From Providencia sp. R33 (GTDB lineage Bacteria > Pseudomonadota > Gammaproteobacteria > Enterobacterales > Enterobacteriaceae), in contig NZ_CP072453.1 of NCBI RefSeq assembly GCF_019343475.1, positions 4,340,001-4,404,000 of the forward strand: a stretch of 64,000 nucleotides of DNA, written 5' to 3'. Under the pieces are notes generated by a model, which saw only the letters and a program-made list of their open reading frames with translations, was not told where the DNA came from and ran no database searches. A program made the position numbers and the translations under genes. Of the stretch, positions 46,324 to 53,935 are shown piece after piece (the first letter of the stretch is position 1; each line of letters begins with the position of its first letter).

Positions 46324-47547
46324 ATGAAACGCACATTTATTATGGTTTTGGATTCCTTTGGGATCGGCGCTGCACACGATGCACATAAATTTGGTGATGA
46401 AGGCTCAAATACGTTGGGTCACATTGCAGATGCTTGCGCACGCGGCGAAGCGGATATTGGTCGTAAAGGACCTCTGCATTTACCTAATTTAACAAAATTA
46501 GGTTTAGGTAAAGCAGGAGAAGAATCAAGCGGTTCATTCCCTGCGGGTCTTGATCCTAATGCAGAAATTATCGGTGCATATGGTTATGCGAGTGAGATTT
46601 CTTCTGGTAAAGATACCCCATCAGGTCACTGGGAAATCGCGGGTGTACCTGTGTTATTCGATTGGGGCTATTTCTCTAACGAAGAAAACAGCTTCCCACA
46701 AGAATTGCTGGATACCTTAGTTAAAAAAGCGAATCTGCCAGGTTACTTAGGTAACTGCCACTCATCGGGTACGGTTATCTTAGACCAACTGGGTGAAGAG
46801 CATATGAAAACTGGGAAACCGATTTTCTACACCTCTGCTGACTCTGTATTCCAAATCGCATGTCACGAAGAAACCTACGGCTTAGACAAACTGTATGAGC
46901 TGTGCGAAATCGCCCGTGAAGAGTTAACCAAAGGTGGTTATAACATCGGTCGTGTTATTGCGCGTCCATTTGTGGGTGACAAAGCAGGTAACTTCTCGCG
47001 TACCGGTAATCGTCACGATTTAGCAGTTGAGCCACCAGCACCAACTGTTCTAAAAAAATTAGTCGAAGAGAAACAAGGTGAAGTTGTTTCTGTCGGTAAA
47101 ATTGCGGATATTTATGCACATGTCGGCATCACCAAAAAAATTAAAGCAACGGGTTTAGATGCTTTATTCGATGCAACAATCGAAGAAATGAAGCTGGCAG
47201 GTGACAACACGATCGTCTTCACTAACTTTGTTGACTTTGACTCTTCATATGGTCACCGCCGCGATGTTGCAGGTTATGCCGCAGCGCTCGAGTTATTTGA
47301 CCGTCGTTTACCTGAATTAATGAAACTGGTTAAAGAAGATGACATTCTGATTTTAACCGCAGACCACGGCTGTGACCCAACTTGGCCGGGTACAGACCAT
47401 ACACGTGAACACATTCCTGTTCTCGTATATGGACCAAAAGTTAAACCAGGCTCATTAGGCCACCGCGAAACATTCGCAGATATTGGTCAGACAGTCGCTA
47501 AGTATTTTGATTTGTCGCCGATGGATTATGGTAAACCAATGCTTTAA
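46324..47547 (+). CDS. deoB: phosphopentomutase
   Basis: The 407-aa alkaline-phosphatase-superfamily enzyme isomerises (deoxy)ribose 1-phosphate to the 5-phosphate. Markers: VLDSFGIGAAHDA (about 7-19, metal ligand Asp), EISSGKDTPSGHWE with the phosphorylated Thr (about 91-104), and LTADHGCDPTW (about 343-353). Length matches E. coli DeoB (407 aa). It follows deoA by 53 bases; CAGGAG precedes the ATG. Confidence 0.97.
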   Translation: MKRTFIMVLDSFGIGAAHDAHKFGDEGSNTLGHIADACARGEADIGRKGPLHLPNLTKLGLGKAGEESSGSFPAGLDPNAEIIGAYGYASEISSGKDTPSGHWEIAGVPVLFDWGYFSNEENSFPQELLDTLVKKANLPGYLGNCHSSGTVILDQLGEEHMKTGKPIFYTSADSVFQIACHEETYGLDKLYELCEIAREELTKGGYNIGRVIARPFVGDKAGNFSRTGNRHDLAVEPPAPTVLKKLVEEKQGEVVSVGKIADIYAHVGITKKIKATGLDALFDATIEEMKLAGDNTIVFTNFVDFDSSYGHRRDVAGYAAALELFDRRLPELMKLVKEDDILILTADHGCDPTWPGTDHTREHIPVLVYGPKVKPGSLGHRETFADIGQTVAKYFDLSPMDYGKPML

Positions 47548-47552
47548 TCCCA

Positions 47553-47678
47553 ATACCCGTCATACTTTGAGCTGTAGCGGTGTTGGCCGCACAAAATCAC
47601 CCTAATCACATACTTATGTATGCTCATAGGGATGATTTTGCTAGCCGCCTAGCTACAACCCAAATTATTTAGGGTATT
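47553..47678. repeat. ERIC element, array 1 copy 1
   Basis: A 126-bp imperfect palindrome begins TACCCGTCATACTTTGAGC and ends AATTATTTAGGGTATT, with the ERIC core CACATACTTATGTATGCTC at its centre and a stem TAGCGG...CCGCCTAGCTA. Length and sequence fit ERIC elements as known from Yersinia and Photorhabdus. It lies 5 bases after deoB. Confidence 0.9.
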
Positions 47679-47687
47679 AGAACAAGC

Positions 47688-47813
47688 TTTGCTGTCATAC
47701 TTTGAGCTGTAGCGGTGTTGGCCGCATAAAATCACCCTAATCACATACTTATGTATGCTCATAGGGATGATTTTGCTAGCCGCCTAGCTACAACCCAAAT
47801 TATTTAGGGTATT
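47688..47813. repeat. ERIC element, array 1 copy 2
   Basis: Repeats copy 1 at a period of 135 bp with only one or two base differences seen (for example CCGCATAAAATC for CCGCACAAAATC). Its left end differs from copy 1 and begins with AAGCTTTGCTGTCATAC. Confidence 0.88.
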
Positions 47814-47828
47814 AGAACAAGCTTTGCT

Positions 47829-47857
47829 GTCATACTTTGAGCTGTAGCGGTGTTGGC
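47829..47857. repeat. ERIC fragment, array 1 copy 3
   Basis: The first 29 bases of the element (GTCATACTTTGAGCTGTAGC onward to TTGGC) reappear and then stop. It is the truncated left arm only, 135 bp after copy 2 began. Confidence 0.85.
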
Positions 47858-47900
47858 TAAAACTTAAACGGCTTAGGGTTATGGGATTCTAATTCTAATA

Positions 47901-47931
47901 ATAAGGTGGGGGATACCACCTTATTTATTTT
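47901..47931 (+). terminator. terminator-like hairpin between deoB and deoD
   Basis: ATAAGGTGG pairs with CCACCTTAT across a six-base loop and runs into TTATTT. It lies 33 bases before deoD, so some deo transcripts may end before deoD. Confidence 0.65.
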
Positions 47932-47963
47932 AAAAATATTTAATCGTTTAAAGGGAAATAATC

Positions 47964-48680
47964 ATGGCAACTCCACATATTAATGCAGAAATGGGTGATT
48001 TCGCTGATGTCGTTCTGATGCCAGGCGACCCATTACGTGCAAAATACATCGCAGAAACTTTCCTGCAAGATGTCCGCCAAGTGAACAATGTTCGTGGCAT
48101 GTTAGGTTTTACAGGGACTTATAAAGGCCGTAAAATTTCTGTCATGGGTCACGGTATGGGTATCCCTTCTTGCTCAATCTACGCAAAAGAATTGATCACC
48201 GATTTCGGTGTGAAAGTGATTATTCGTGTAGGCTCATGTGGCGCAGTGATGGATGATGTGAAACTGCGTGATGTTGTTATCGGTATGGGCGCTTGTACAG
48301 ACTCTAAAGTTAACCGCCTGCGTTTCAAAGACCAAGATTTCGCAGCAATCGCAGACTATGACTTAGTTCATAACGCAGTTGAAGCGGCAAAAGCAAGAAA
48401 AGTTAACGTCCGTGTGGGTAACTTGTTCTCTGCTGACCTGTTCTACACACCAGATCCAGACATGTTCAAAGTGATGGAAAAATACGGCATCTTAGGCGTT
48501 GAAATGGAAGCCGCGGGTATCTATGGTGTGGCTGCGGAATACGGTGCGCGTGCACTGGCTATCTGTACTGTATCTGACCATATCAAAACTGGCGAACAAA
48601 CGACTTCTGATGAGCGCCAAACCACATTTAATGAAATGATTGAAATCGCACTGGATTCAGTTCTGTTAGGCGACAAATAA
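47964..48680 (+). CDS. deoD: purine-nucleoside phosphorylase
   Basis: The 238-aa hexameric enzyme converts purine (deoxy)nucleosides to base and (deoxy)ribose 1-phosphate. Markers: MPGDPLRAKYIAE (about 19-31), VGSCGAVMDDVKLRDVV (about 88-104), GVEMEAAGIYGVAAEYG (about 175-191) and catalytic Asp in TVSDHI. Length is like E. coli DeoD (239 aa). It lies 416 bases after deoB, much further than in E. coli, because ERIC copies intervene. Confidence 0.97.
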   Translation: MATPHINAEMGDFADVVLMPGDPLRAKYIAETFLQDVRQVNNVRGMLGFTGTYKGRKISVMGHGMGIPSCSIYAKELITDFGVKVIIRVGSCGAVMDDVKLRDVVIGMGACTDSKVNRLRFKDQDFAAIADYDLVHNAVEAAKARKVNVRVGNLFSADLFYTPDPDMFKVMEKYGILGVEMEAAGIYGVAAEYGARALAICTVSDHIKTGEQTTSDERQTTFNEMIEIALDSVLLGDK

Positions 48681-48708
48681 TCGTTTGATTCGATAAAAAG
48701 CGTTCTCT

Positions 48709-48738
48709 AAATGCCACGTATTGCGTGGCATTTTTTTG
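48709..48738 (+). terminator. deo operon terminator
   Basis: AAATGCCACG pairs with CGTGGCATTT across a five-base loop, followed by a run of T. Confidence 0.93.
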
Positions 48739-48750
48739 CTTAAATAGCGA

Positions 48751-49071
48751 CTAGATACCTGAAAGGATCATATCAACAGCAGAAATAATTTTGGTATGAA
48801 TGCTTGGTATAATACAAACAAGGTCGTTTGGTTTGAGTTTATTTTTAGAAACGGTTGTAATTGATTTTGTGATAATTACATGATGAATACCGTGAATTGT
48901 GATTATTGGTGATAAGACTTTTATTTGTGCATTTTTTTGTGATTGCGGAGCAATAGGCATAATTACTCGTGAATGATAGTCATCAAGTAAGTTATTTTGG
49001 ATATCAATAATATAAGGGTATTGTTCTTTAGACTTAATGGACTTGTTACGGTATACGGCATATTGCGGCAT
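48751..49071 (-). CDS. ccdB: CcdB-family toxin
   Basis: The 106-aa protein matches CcdB, which poisons DNA gyrase. Visible family features are PQYAVYRNK (strand 1), YPYIIDIQNNLLDDYHSRVIMPI (18-40) and a C-terminal end SAVDMILSGI that parallels the gyrase-interacting WGI of F-plasmid CcdB, with the penultimate Trp replaced by Ser. The ATG at 49071 shares one base with the TGA of ccdA; a TTG at 49074 is less likely. It is a chromosomal pair like ccdO157. Loss of the terminal Trp, important in F-CcdB, may alter toxicity. Confidence 0.83.
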   Translation of the reverse strand: MPQYAVYRNKSIKSKEQYPYIIDIQNNLLDDYHSRVIMPIAPQSQKNAQIKVLSPIITIHGIHHVIITKSITTVSKNKLKPNDLVCIIPSIHTKIISAVDMILSGI

Positions 49072-49253
49072 CAAATTACTCCATACTCACCATCATCGGT
49101 AAATAGACCCGCTTGCTCTTCGAATTCATTGAATGCATCAATGGCGATTTTATGTATTTCTTTCCATTCCGATTTAGGCGCTGATTTAACTAAAGCAACT
49201 GGACTCTTATGAGGAAGTGTTTGATTTAATGGCTTAGATAAATGATTTTGCAT
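49071..49253 (-). CDS. ccdA: CcdA-like antitoxin with atypical N-terminus
   Basis: The 60-aa protein has a C-terminus resembling the CcdB-binding tail of CcdA (SEWKEIHKIAIDAFNEFEEQAG, 28-49, then FTDDGEYGVI). The N-terminal ribbon-helix-helix DNA-binding domain normally found in CcdA (72 aa) is not recognisable; residues 1-27 are short and polar. A possible -10 TATAATTT lies 24 bases upstream. The stop overlaps the ccdB start, as in other CcdAB pairs, so identification rests on size, position and tail. Confidence 0.72.
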   Translation of the reverse strand: MQNHLSKPLNQTLPHKSPVALVKSAPKSEWKEIHKIAIDAFNEFEEQAGLFTDDGEYGVI

Positions 49254-49345
49254 TTTATTTATTATCTCAAATTATAGATGCACAGAATATTTATTAGTTT
49301 AAGATAGCTCCAAGCCACTCGCAATGAATAGGGCGAATTTTAGGA

Positions 49346-49840
49346 CTAACTTCTTATTCGGCTCATCATCACGGCATCAACGTATTGCCCATCACGAAAG
49401 GCGTAGTCTCGCATCCGGCCTTCTTGCACAAAGCCAAACTTTTCATATAGCCCAACGCCGCTACCATTTGCGGCAAACACTTCGAGCTCAATGCGGCGCA
49501 CATTCAACCAGTTATCGCAGTAATCCACCATCACTTGCATCAGTTTTGAGCCAATGCCTTTCCCTTGATGGGCTTCACTGACTGTGATACCAAAGGTGGC
49601 CACATGGCGACGGCGAACTTGGCTAGGCTGACTAATAACCAACAATCCAACAACGATATTATCAATGGTGGCGACAAACTGCGTTACAAGCGGATCATTC
49701 GCCCCAAGGCGCGCTTCCCATGTTTTTTCTGTCGGGTATGGCAGCTGTAATGTATTGGCGTAAGCCGAATAGTCTGCGTGGATTTGTGTGATGGCAGGGA
49801 TATCTGCCATTGTCGCTCTGCGTATGATTACGTCGCTCAT
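49346..49840 (-). CDS. YhhY/AaaT-like N-acetyltransferase
   Basis: The 164-aa GNAT protein begins MSDVIIRRATMADIPAITQIH and carries the acetyl-CoA loop SEAHQGKGIGSKLMQVM (about 89-105), CDNWLNVRRIELEVF and YEKFGFVQEGRMRDYAFRDGQYVDAVMMSRI. It parallels E. coli YhhY, which acetylates some amino acids. It lies away from the usual yhhY neighbourhood, within the accessory block between deoD and ytjB. Confidence 0.88.
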   Translation of the reverse strand: MSDVIIRRATMADIPAITQIHADYSAYANTLQLPYPTEKTWEARLGANDPLVTQFVATIDNIVVGLLVISQPSQVRRRHVATFGITVSEAHQGKGIGSKLMQVMVDYCDNWLNVRRIELEVFAANGSGVGLYEKFGFVQEGRMRDYAFRDGQYVDAVMMSRIRS

Positions 49841-50055
49841 GATTTTCTCTTGTTATCATTTTTTAGATGATTATTAATCACATTAAAGCTATGTTCTGTC
49901 AACTCAATAAGGTTATATAAATCAAGTAGTCACATTACATTTTACTGACAGGCTTTAAAAAGCGATAAGGGAATCGCTATCTGATATCGAAAGTATGTTT
50001 GCTTATATATGATTTGGGGTGAATTTAATTAAAGGTCACCAGAGGAATGCTGATT

Positions 50056-51066
50056 ATGTTTGAATTAAAAAGCGATAAAAACACGCAAAGTTCTATTGAT
50101 AAGGCTAATTATCCTAAAGGTAACGTTCTATCTAAAAATAAAGCTGGTTTTAATAAAAAAATCAAAAAAATAGCTCTGGTAGGAAAAAATAATTTTTTAA
50201 ATTTATTCAAATGTAAAAGTAAAATGGAAACGGAGAATAAATTAGTTGATAAAATTAAATATGATGAATTCCCCAAAAGTACGATTCTGGCGGTTGTAGA
50301 AAGAAATGAATCAGAGTTAACGATATTGGTTAGACCAAAACTACCTCACTTAATTGATGCTATTTTAAACCCAGATGAGCTAGAAGAAAGATTTTATCGC
50401 TCATTAGAAAAAAATAAGATAACAAAAGAAGATTTGGCGATTATTCAATTAGAAATGGAAAATGTTAAAAGTCAGGTGTCTTCAGATGAAGTTTCTACAA
50501 GGATTTATGATTTATTGGAAGTTATGTCTGATGAAAGACAAGTTACAATGAAAATTGATACAATAACGGACAAGTTAAATCAGCCTCTTGAGATAGACTC
50601 TGAAGTTCAAAGTAATACTTCAATTAAAAACGTCATTAGTCCGTTACCAATTAGCTTAAATCAGGATAAATCGAAAAATTTATTTGTTGAGCTTAGCTTG
50701 CTAGTGTCTGAGTTAAGTCAAAAAAAAGATGTTTCGGATAAACTATTAAATGATTTTAGGGATAGGATTATTGAATTAAAAAACAATGAAGAACCAGCTG
50801 TATTTAAATTTAAGCTCGATAGTATATTGGAACAAGCACATTCAACGCTATCAAAACAAATGCTTGATAAAATTAAAATAAAATTGGATGGCCATATTCA
50901 GGTGGCGTTTAAAGAGGATAAGACGATACCAATATTTGAGGGTATAAACGTTAAACCTTTGAACCCAATGATGGTAACGTTGAATATGATCCGATATAAA
51001 TTATTTAACGCCTTAAATAGATTGAAAAATAAATTCATTAAATTTAAAGCGAGTTTTATTAAATAA
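50056..51066 (+). CDS. AT-rich orphan protein of unknown function
   Basis: The 336-aa product is Lys-, Asn- and Glu-rich, without a signal peptide or transmembrane helix that I can see. It has a basic N-terminal ~55 residues (many Lys, including KKIKKIALVGKNN), a mixed middle (ELTILVRPKLPHLIDAILNP, 81-100) and a largely helical, possibly coiled-coil second half. Its GC content is clearly lower than that of its neighbours, suggesting transfer. The ATG at 50056 is chosen because AGAGGA lies 9 bases upstream; the ATG at 50047 abuts the same site. A secreted effector is one possibility, but no family is recognised and no secretion apparatus is adjacent. Confidence 0.72.
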   Translation: MFELKSDKNTQSSIDKANYPKGNVLSKNKAGFNKKIKKIALVGKNNFLNLFKCKSKMETENKLVDKIKYDEFPKSTILAVVERNESELTILVRPKLPHLIDAILNPDELEERFYRSLEKNKITKEDLAIIQLEMENVKSQVSSDEVSTRIYDLLEVMSDERQVTMKIDTITDKLNQPLEIDSEVQSNTSIKNVISPLPISLNQDKSKNLFVELSLLVSELSQKKDVSDKLLNDFRDRIIELKNNEEPAVFKFKLDSILEQAHSTLSKQMLDKIKIKLDGHIQVAFKEDKTIPIFEGINVKPLNPMMVTLNMIRYKLFNALNRLKNKFIKFKASFIK

Positions 51067-51145
51067 TAATTATTTAATTTTTATTAGGTTATTTTAAAAT
51101 AATAGCCAACATTCATATATGGGTTGTTGGCTATTATTTTTTATA

Positions 51146-53935
51146 TTAAGGCGTCATCATAAACACTTTGCTGTTTTGCCCTAAATATTGACGAGCCAAA
51201 CGGTTTATATCTTCAACTGTGAGCTGTCGCACAATGACTTGCTCTTGGTTTAAGCGTTGATATTGGCCATCATCTGAAGCGATTTGTGCCAGTGCTTCTG
51301 TCCAATAGCTCGCACTGTCAGTCACTTGCGAATTCTCCGTTAACCAAATATTTTTAGCCTCCGTTAACTCTTTTTCACTCACACCCGATTGGCGAATTTG
51401 CGCAATGGTTTTTTGCGCGATTGCTGTCATTTCCTGTGCACGCTCAGGGGAGGTGGTGAAGTTCAAGCGAGCAAGATAATAAGGCTGTGGTTTTTTCGCT
51501 AACATCTGAGAGAAACCGAGGGCATAAATTCCGCTGGCTTTTTCGCGTAACTCGCTGCGTAAGCGTTGGCTAACAAGGGTATCAATCAATTGCAGTGCCA
51601 GTTGATCTTGTTGCGACCAAACCGCAGGCGCCGCAAATTGAATGCTTACCATGCTTTTATCACTGCTACTGATTGGGTAGGTTTTGTTGAAACTCGCCAT
51701 TTTTGGCATGATGCCTTGGTCGCGAGATACCAATTTTTGGTCTCTATATGCCAGTGAAGCAACCCATTTTTCCAACAGTGGCTTAAGGTCTTTGCTATTC
51801 ATTGCCCCCGTAATGACCAACGTCATATCCGCCGTTGAGGTTAGCAACTGGCGGTTAGCTTGTTGTAATTGCTGCGCGGTGAATTGGTTCCAGCCACCTT
51901 TTGGATTAATAACTAAAAATTCACCGTGGGTGTAGCTTTCCTGATTAATATTATCGAGGAACGTTCGCTCTACTGGGGTTTTCGATAAATTTAACGCGAA
52001 AGACTGTTTTTGTTGCTCGAGTTTTTCTCCACTAAATTGCGGTGCCGTGAGCTTTAAATTCAGCAGCTGCAATGCCGTTTCGAGGTTATCGACAGGAGTT
52101 TTACCACGAAAACCGTGTGTCAGTAACTCACTGTAAGGGCGAAGCGATATTTGGTTCTGTTTTGCGAGCAGCGCTAAGTCACGAGCGCTATAATTGCCGT
52201 AGCCGCTGCTTTCAGGCAGTTTCAGCGCCCAGTCGGTTAAACCTGCGGTTTGTTGGGTTTCTAAGGAACGGCCGCCTGGTAATTGAAGGTTAAACTGAAT
52301 ATCATCCTTAAGATTTTTATCCGTTTTGACAATCACTTTGATACCATTACTCAACGTCCATTGCTCAGTTTTATCAACGGGCAATTTGGCTTGTTCAACA
52401 ATAGTGCCTTTTGTCACTTCAGGCAGTTGCAAGGTAATCGCTTTTGAGCGTAAGGTAAATGGCCCCGGTGAGCTTTGACGAGCGTTGAGCCATTGGGTAT
52501 TAAATGTGGATTTATCCACGGTTGGGGCATCGGTATCTGGGCCAATCAGTGCTAAGCGTGGGGAGGCCACTTGCAGGAATTTGGCCACATGTTGCTGTAA
52601 CGCTTGTGGTTTTATTCCATTAATTAATTGATAACTACCATCCAATTGCTGGCGTTTATTCCACATTGGCATGTCATACTCAAGGGCGGTCGTTAGTTGC
52701 CCTGCCAGATAATCATTGCTGTAACGCTGCTCAGAGGCGGTTTGTAAGCTGAGCTTTTTCAACATCGCTTGTTTTGCGCTATCGAGCTCTTCTTGGGTCA
52801 CAGGCTCAGTGGCTAACCGCTGTAATTCCGTAAACAGAATTTGCGTGGCACCAGCATAGTCATTGCCTTTCGGATGGATAATCATTAGTTGTTGTAAACG
52901 TTGGTTATCCAGCATTGCCCCTTGCTCATTGATGCTGATCGACGGCAGAACACCGTTATCCACCATCACCGTGAAGCGTTGGTTTAAAATGGCGAGCCAT
53001 AAACTGTCTAATAAGTCTTCTTGCTGCCCTAAGCGGGTATTCAGTGGTGCGCTAACATCCTTTTGCAATGCGAATTGAACATAACGTGCACCTTGTTCTT
53101 TATCAAACACCCCTTGAACTAACATATTGGTGGAATTAGTAAATTGCTTCCATTGTGGGTTGTCTTCCGCCACTTTTTCAGGTTTAGGCAAGGCAAATAA
53201 ACTATTGACCTGATTGCGAACTGAAGAACGATTAAAGTCACCAATTACTAACAAGGTCATGCGCTGTGGCTGGTACCATGTTTGATAGTAATTTTTTGCT
53301 TGCTCAATCGGGGCTTGGCGTACGACATCGAGGGAGCCAATTGGGTTACGTTCTGCATAACGGCTGCCGTGGTAACGTAGTTTTTCAAGGCTATCATTAA
53401 TGCGATAGCCCATCCCTTGGCGTAAGCGCCACTCTTCGACAATCACAGGGCGTTCTTTTTCAAATGCGTCTTGGTCGAACGTCATATTCGAGGCCCAATC
53501 CGCCATCACTTGCAAGCCAGTTTCCACTTGTTTTGGGGTTGCATCGGGTAACGACAACTTATACAGAGTGGAATTTAAACTGGTGATGGCATTGACGTGG
53601 CTACCCAGTTTCAAGCCTTGTTGTTCCAGCTGTTTAAAGCCTGTTGTTCCGGGAAAATGTTTAGTGCCTTTAAACGCCATGTGCTCAGTAAAGTGAGCGA
53701 GGCCAAGTTGCTGTTCATTTTCTTGCAATGAGCCGCTGCTCACCAATAAACGCAGTTCAACACCCGGCTGACTACGTTGTAAGAGGTAAACTTGCAGGCC
53801 GTTATCTAACTGATAATGTTGTAGGTCGCTACGCACAGGCAGTAAAGCTTGAGCATTTTGGCTGCTGGCAACATGACCTGCACAGCCGCCCAACACTAAA
53901 CTGATGCAAGTAACAAAAGTGATTTTACGAAGCAT
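51146..53935 (-). CDS. pqqL: M16-family periplasmic protease (PqqL/FusC type), lipoprotein
   Basis: The 929-aa metalloprotease has the inverted zinc motif HFTEH (81-85) with a downstream Glu region VIVEEWRLRQGMGYRI (about 165-180), and a second M16 half without the motif. The N-terminus LVLGGCAG is a lipobox (Cys18), so it should be membrane-anchored in the periplasm. Size matches E. coli PqqL (931 aa). Its Pectobacterium homologue FusC cleaves ferredoxin inside the periplasm to release iron. It is last in the operon, overlapping the ABC transporter gene by 11 bases. This is a protease, not a PQQ biosynthesis enzyme. Confidence 0.92.
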   Translation of the reverse strand: MLRKITFVTCISLVLGGCAGHVASSQNAQALLPVRSDLQHYQLDNGLQVYLLQRSQPGVELRLLVSSGSLQENEQQLGLAHFTEHMAFKGTKHFPGTTGFKQLEQQGLKLGSHVNAITSLNSTLYKLSLPDATPKQVETGLQVMADWASNMTFDQDAFEKERPVIVEEWRLRQGMGYRINDSLEKLRYHGSRYAERNPIGSLDVVRQAPIEQAKNYYQTWYQPQRMTLLVIGDFNRSSVRNQVNSLFALPKPEKVAEDNPQWKQFTNSTNMLVQGVFDKEQGARYVQFALQKDVSAPLNTRLGQQEDLLDSLWLAILNQRFTVMVDNGVLPSISINEQGAMLDNQRLQQLMIIHPKGNDYAGATQILFTELQRLATEPVTQEELDSAKQAMLKKLSLQTASEQRYSNDYLAGQLTTALEYDMPMWNKRQQLDGSYQLINGIKPQALQQHVAKFLQVASPRLALIGPDTDAPTVDKSTFNTQWLNARQSSPGPFTLRSKAITLQLPEVTKGTIVEQAKLPVDKTEQWTLSNGIKVIVKTDKNLKDDIQFNLQLPGGRSLETQQTAGLTDWALKLPESSGYGNYSARDLALLAKQNQISLRPYSELLTHGFRGKTPVDNLETALQLLNLKLTAPQFSGEKLEQQKQSFALNLSKTPVERTFLDNINQESYTHGEFLVINPKGGWNQFTAQQLQQANRQLLTSTADMTLVITGAMNSKDLKPLLEKWVASLAYRDQKLVSRDQGIMPKMASFNKTYPISSSDKSMVSIQFAAPAVWSQQDQLALQLIDTLVSQRLRSELREKASGIYALGFSQMLAKKPQPYYLARLNFTTSPERAQEMTAIAQKTIAQIRQSGVSEKELTEAKNIWLTENSQVTDSASYWTEALAQIASDDGQYQRLNQEQVIVRQLTVEDINRLARQYLGQNSKVFMMTP

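Noticed and set aside
47553..47857. IS element or transposon between deoB and deoD
   Set aside because: No transposase frame is present, and the 126-bp palindromes with their central core fit ERIC elements.
51146..53935. PQQ biosynthesis protease
   Set aside because: No pqqA-E genes are near. Linkage to a TonB-dependent receptor and a YddA-type transporter points to protein import instead.
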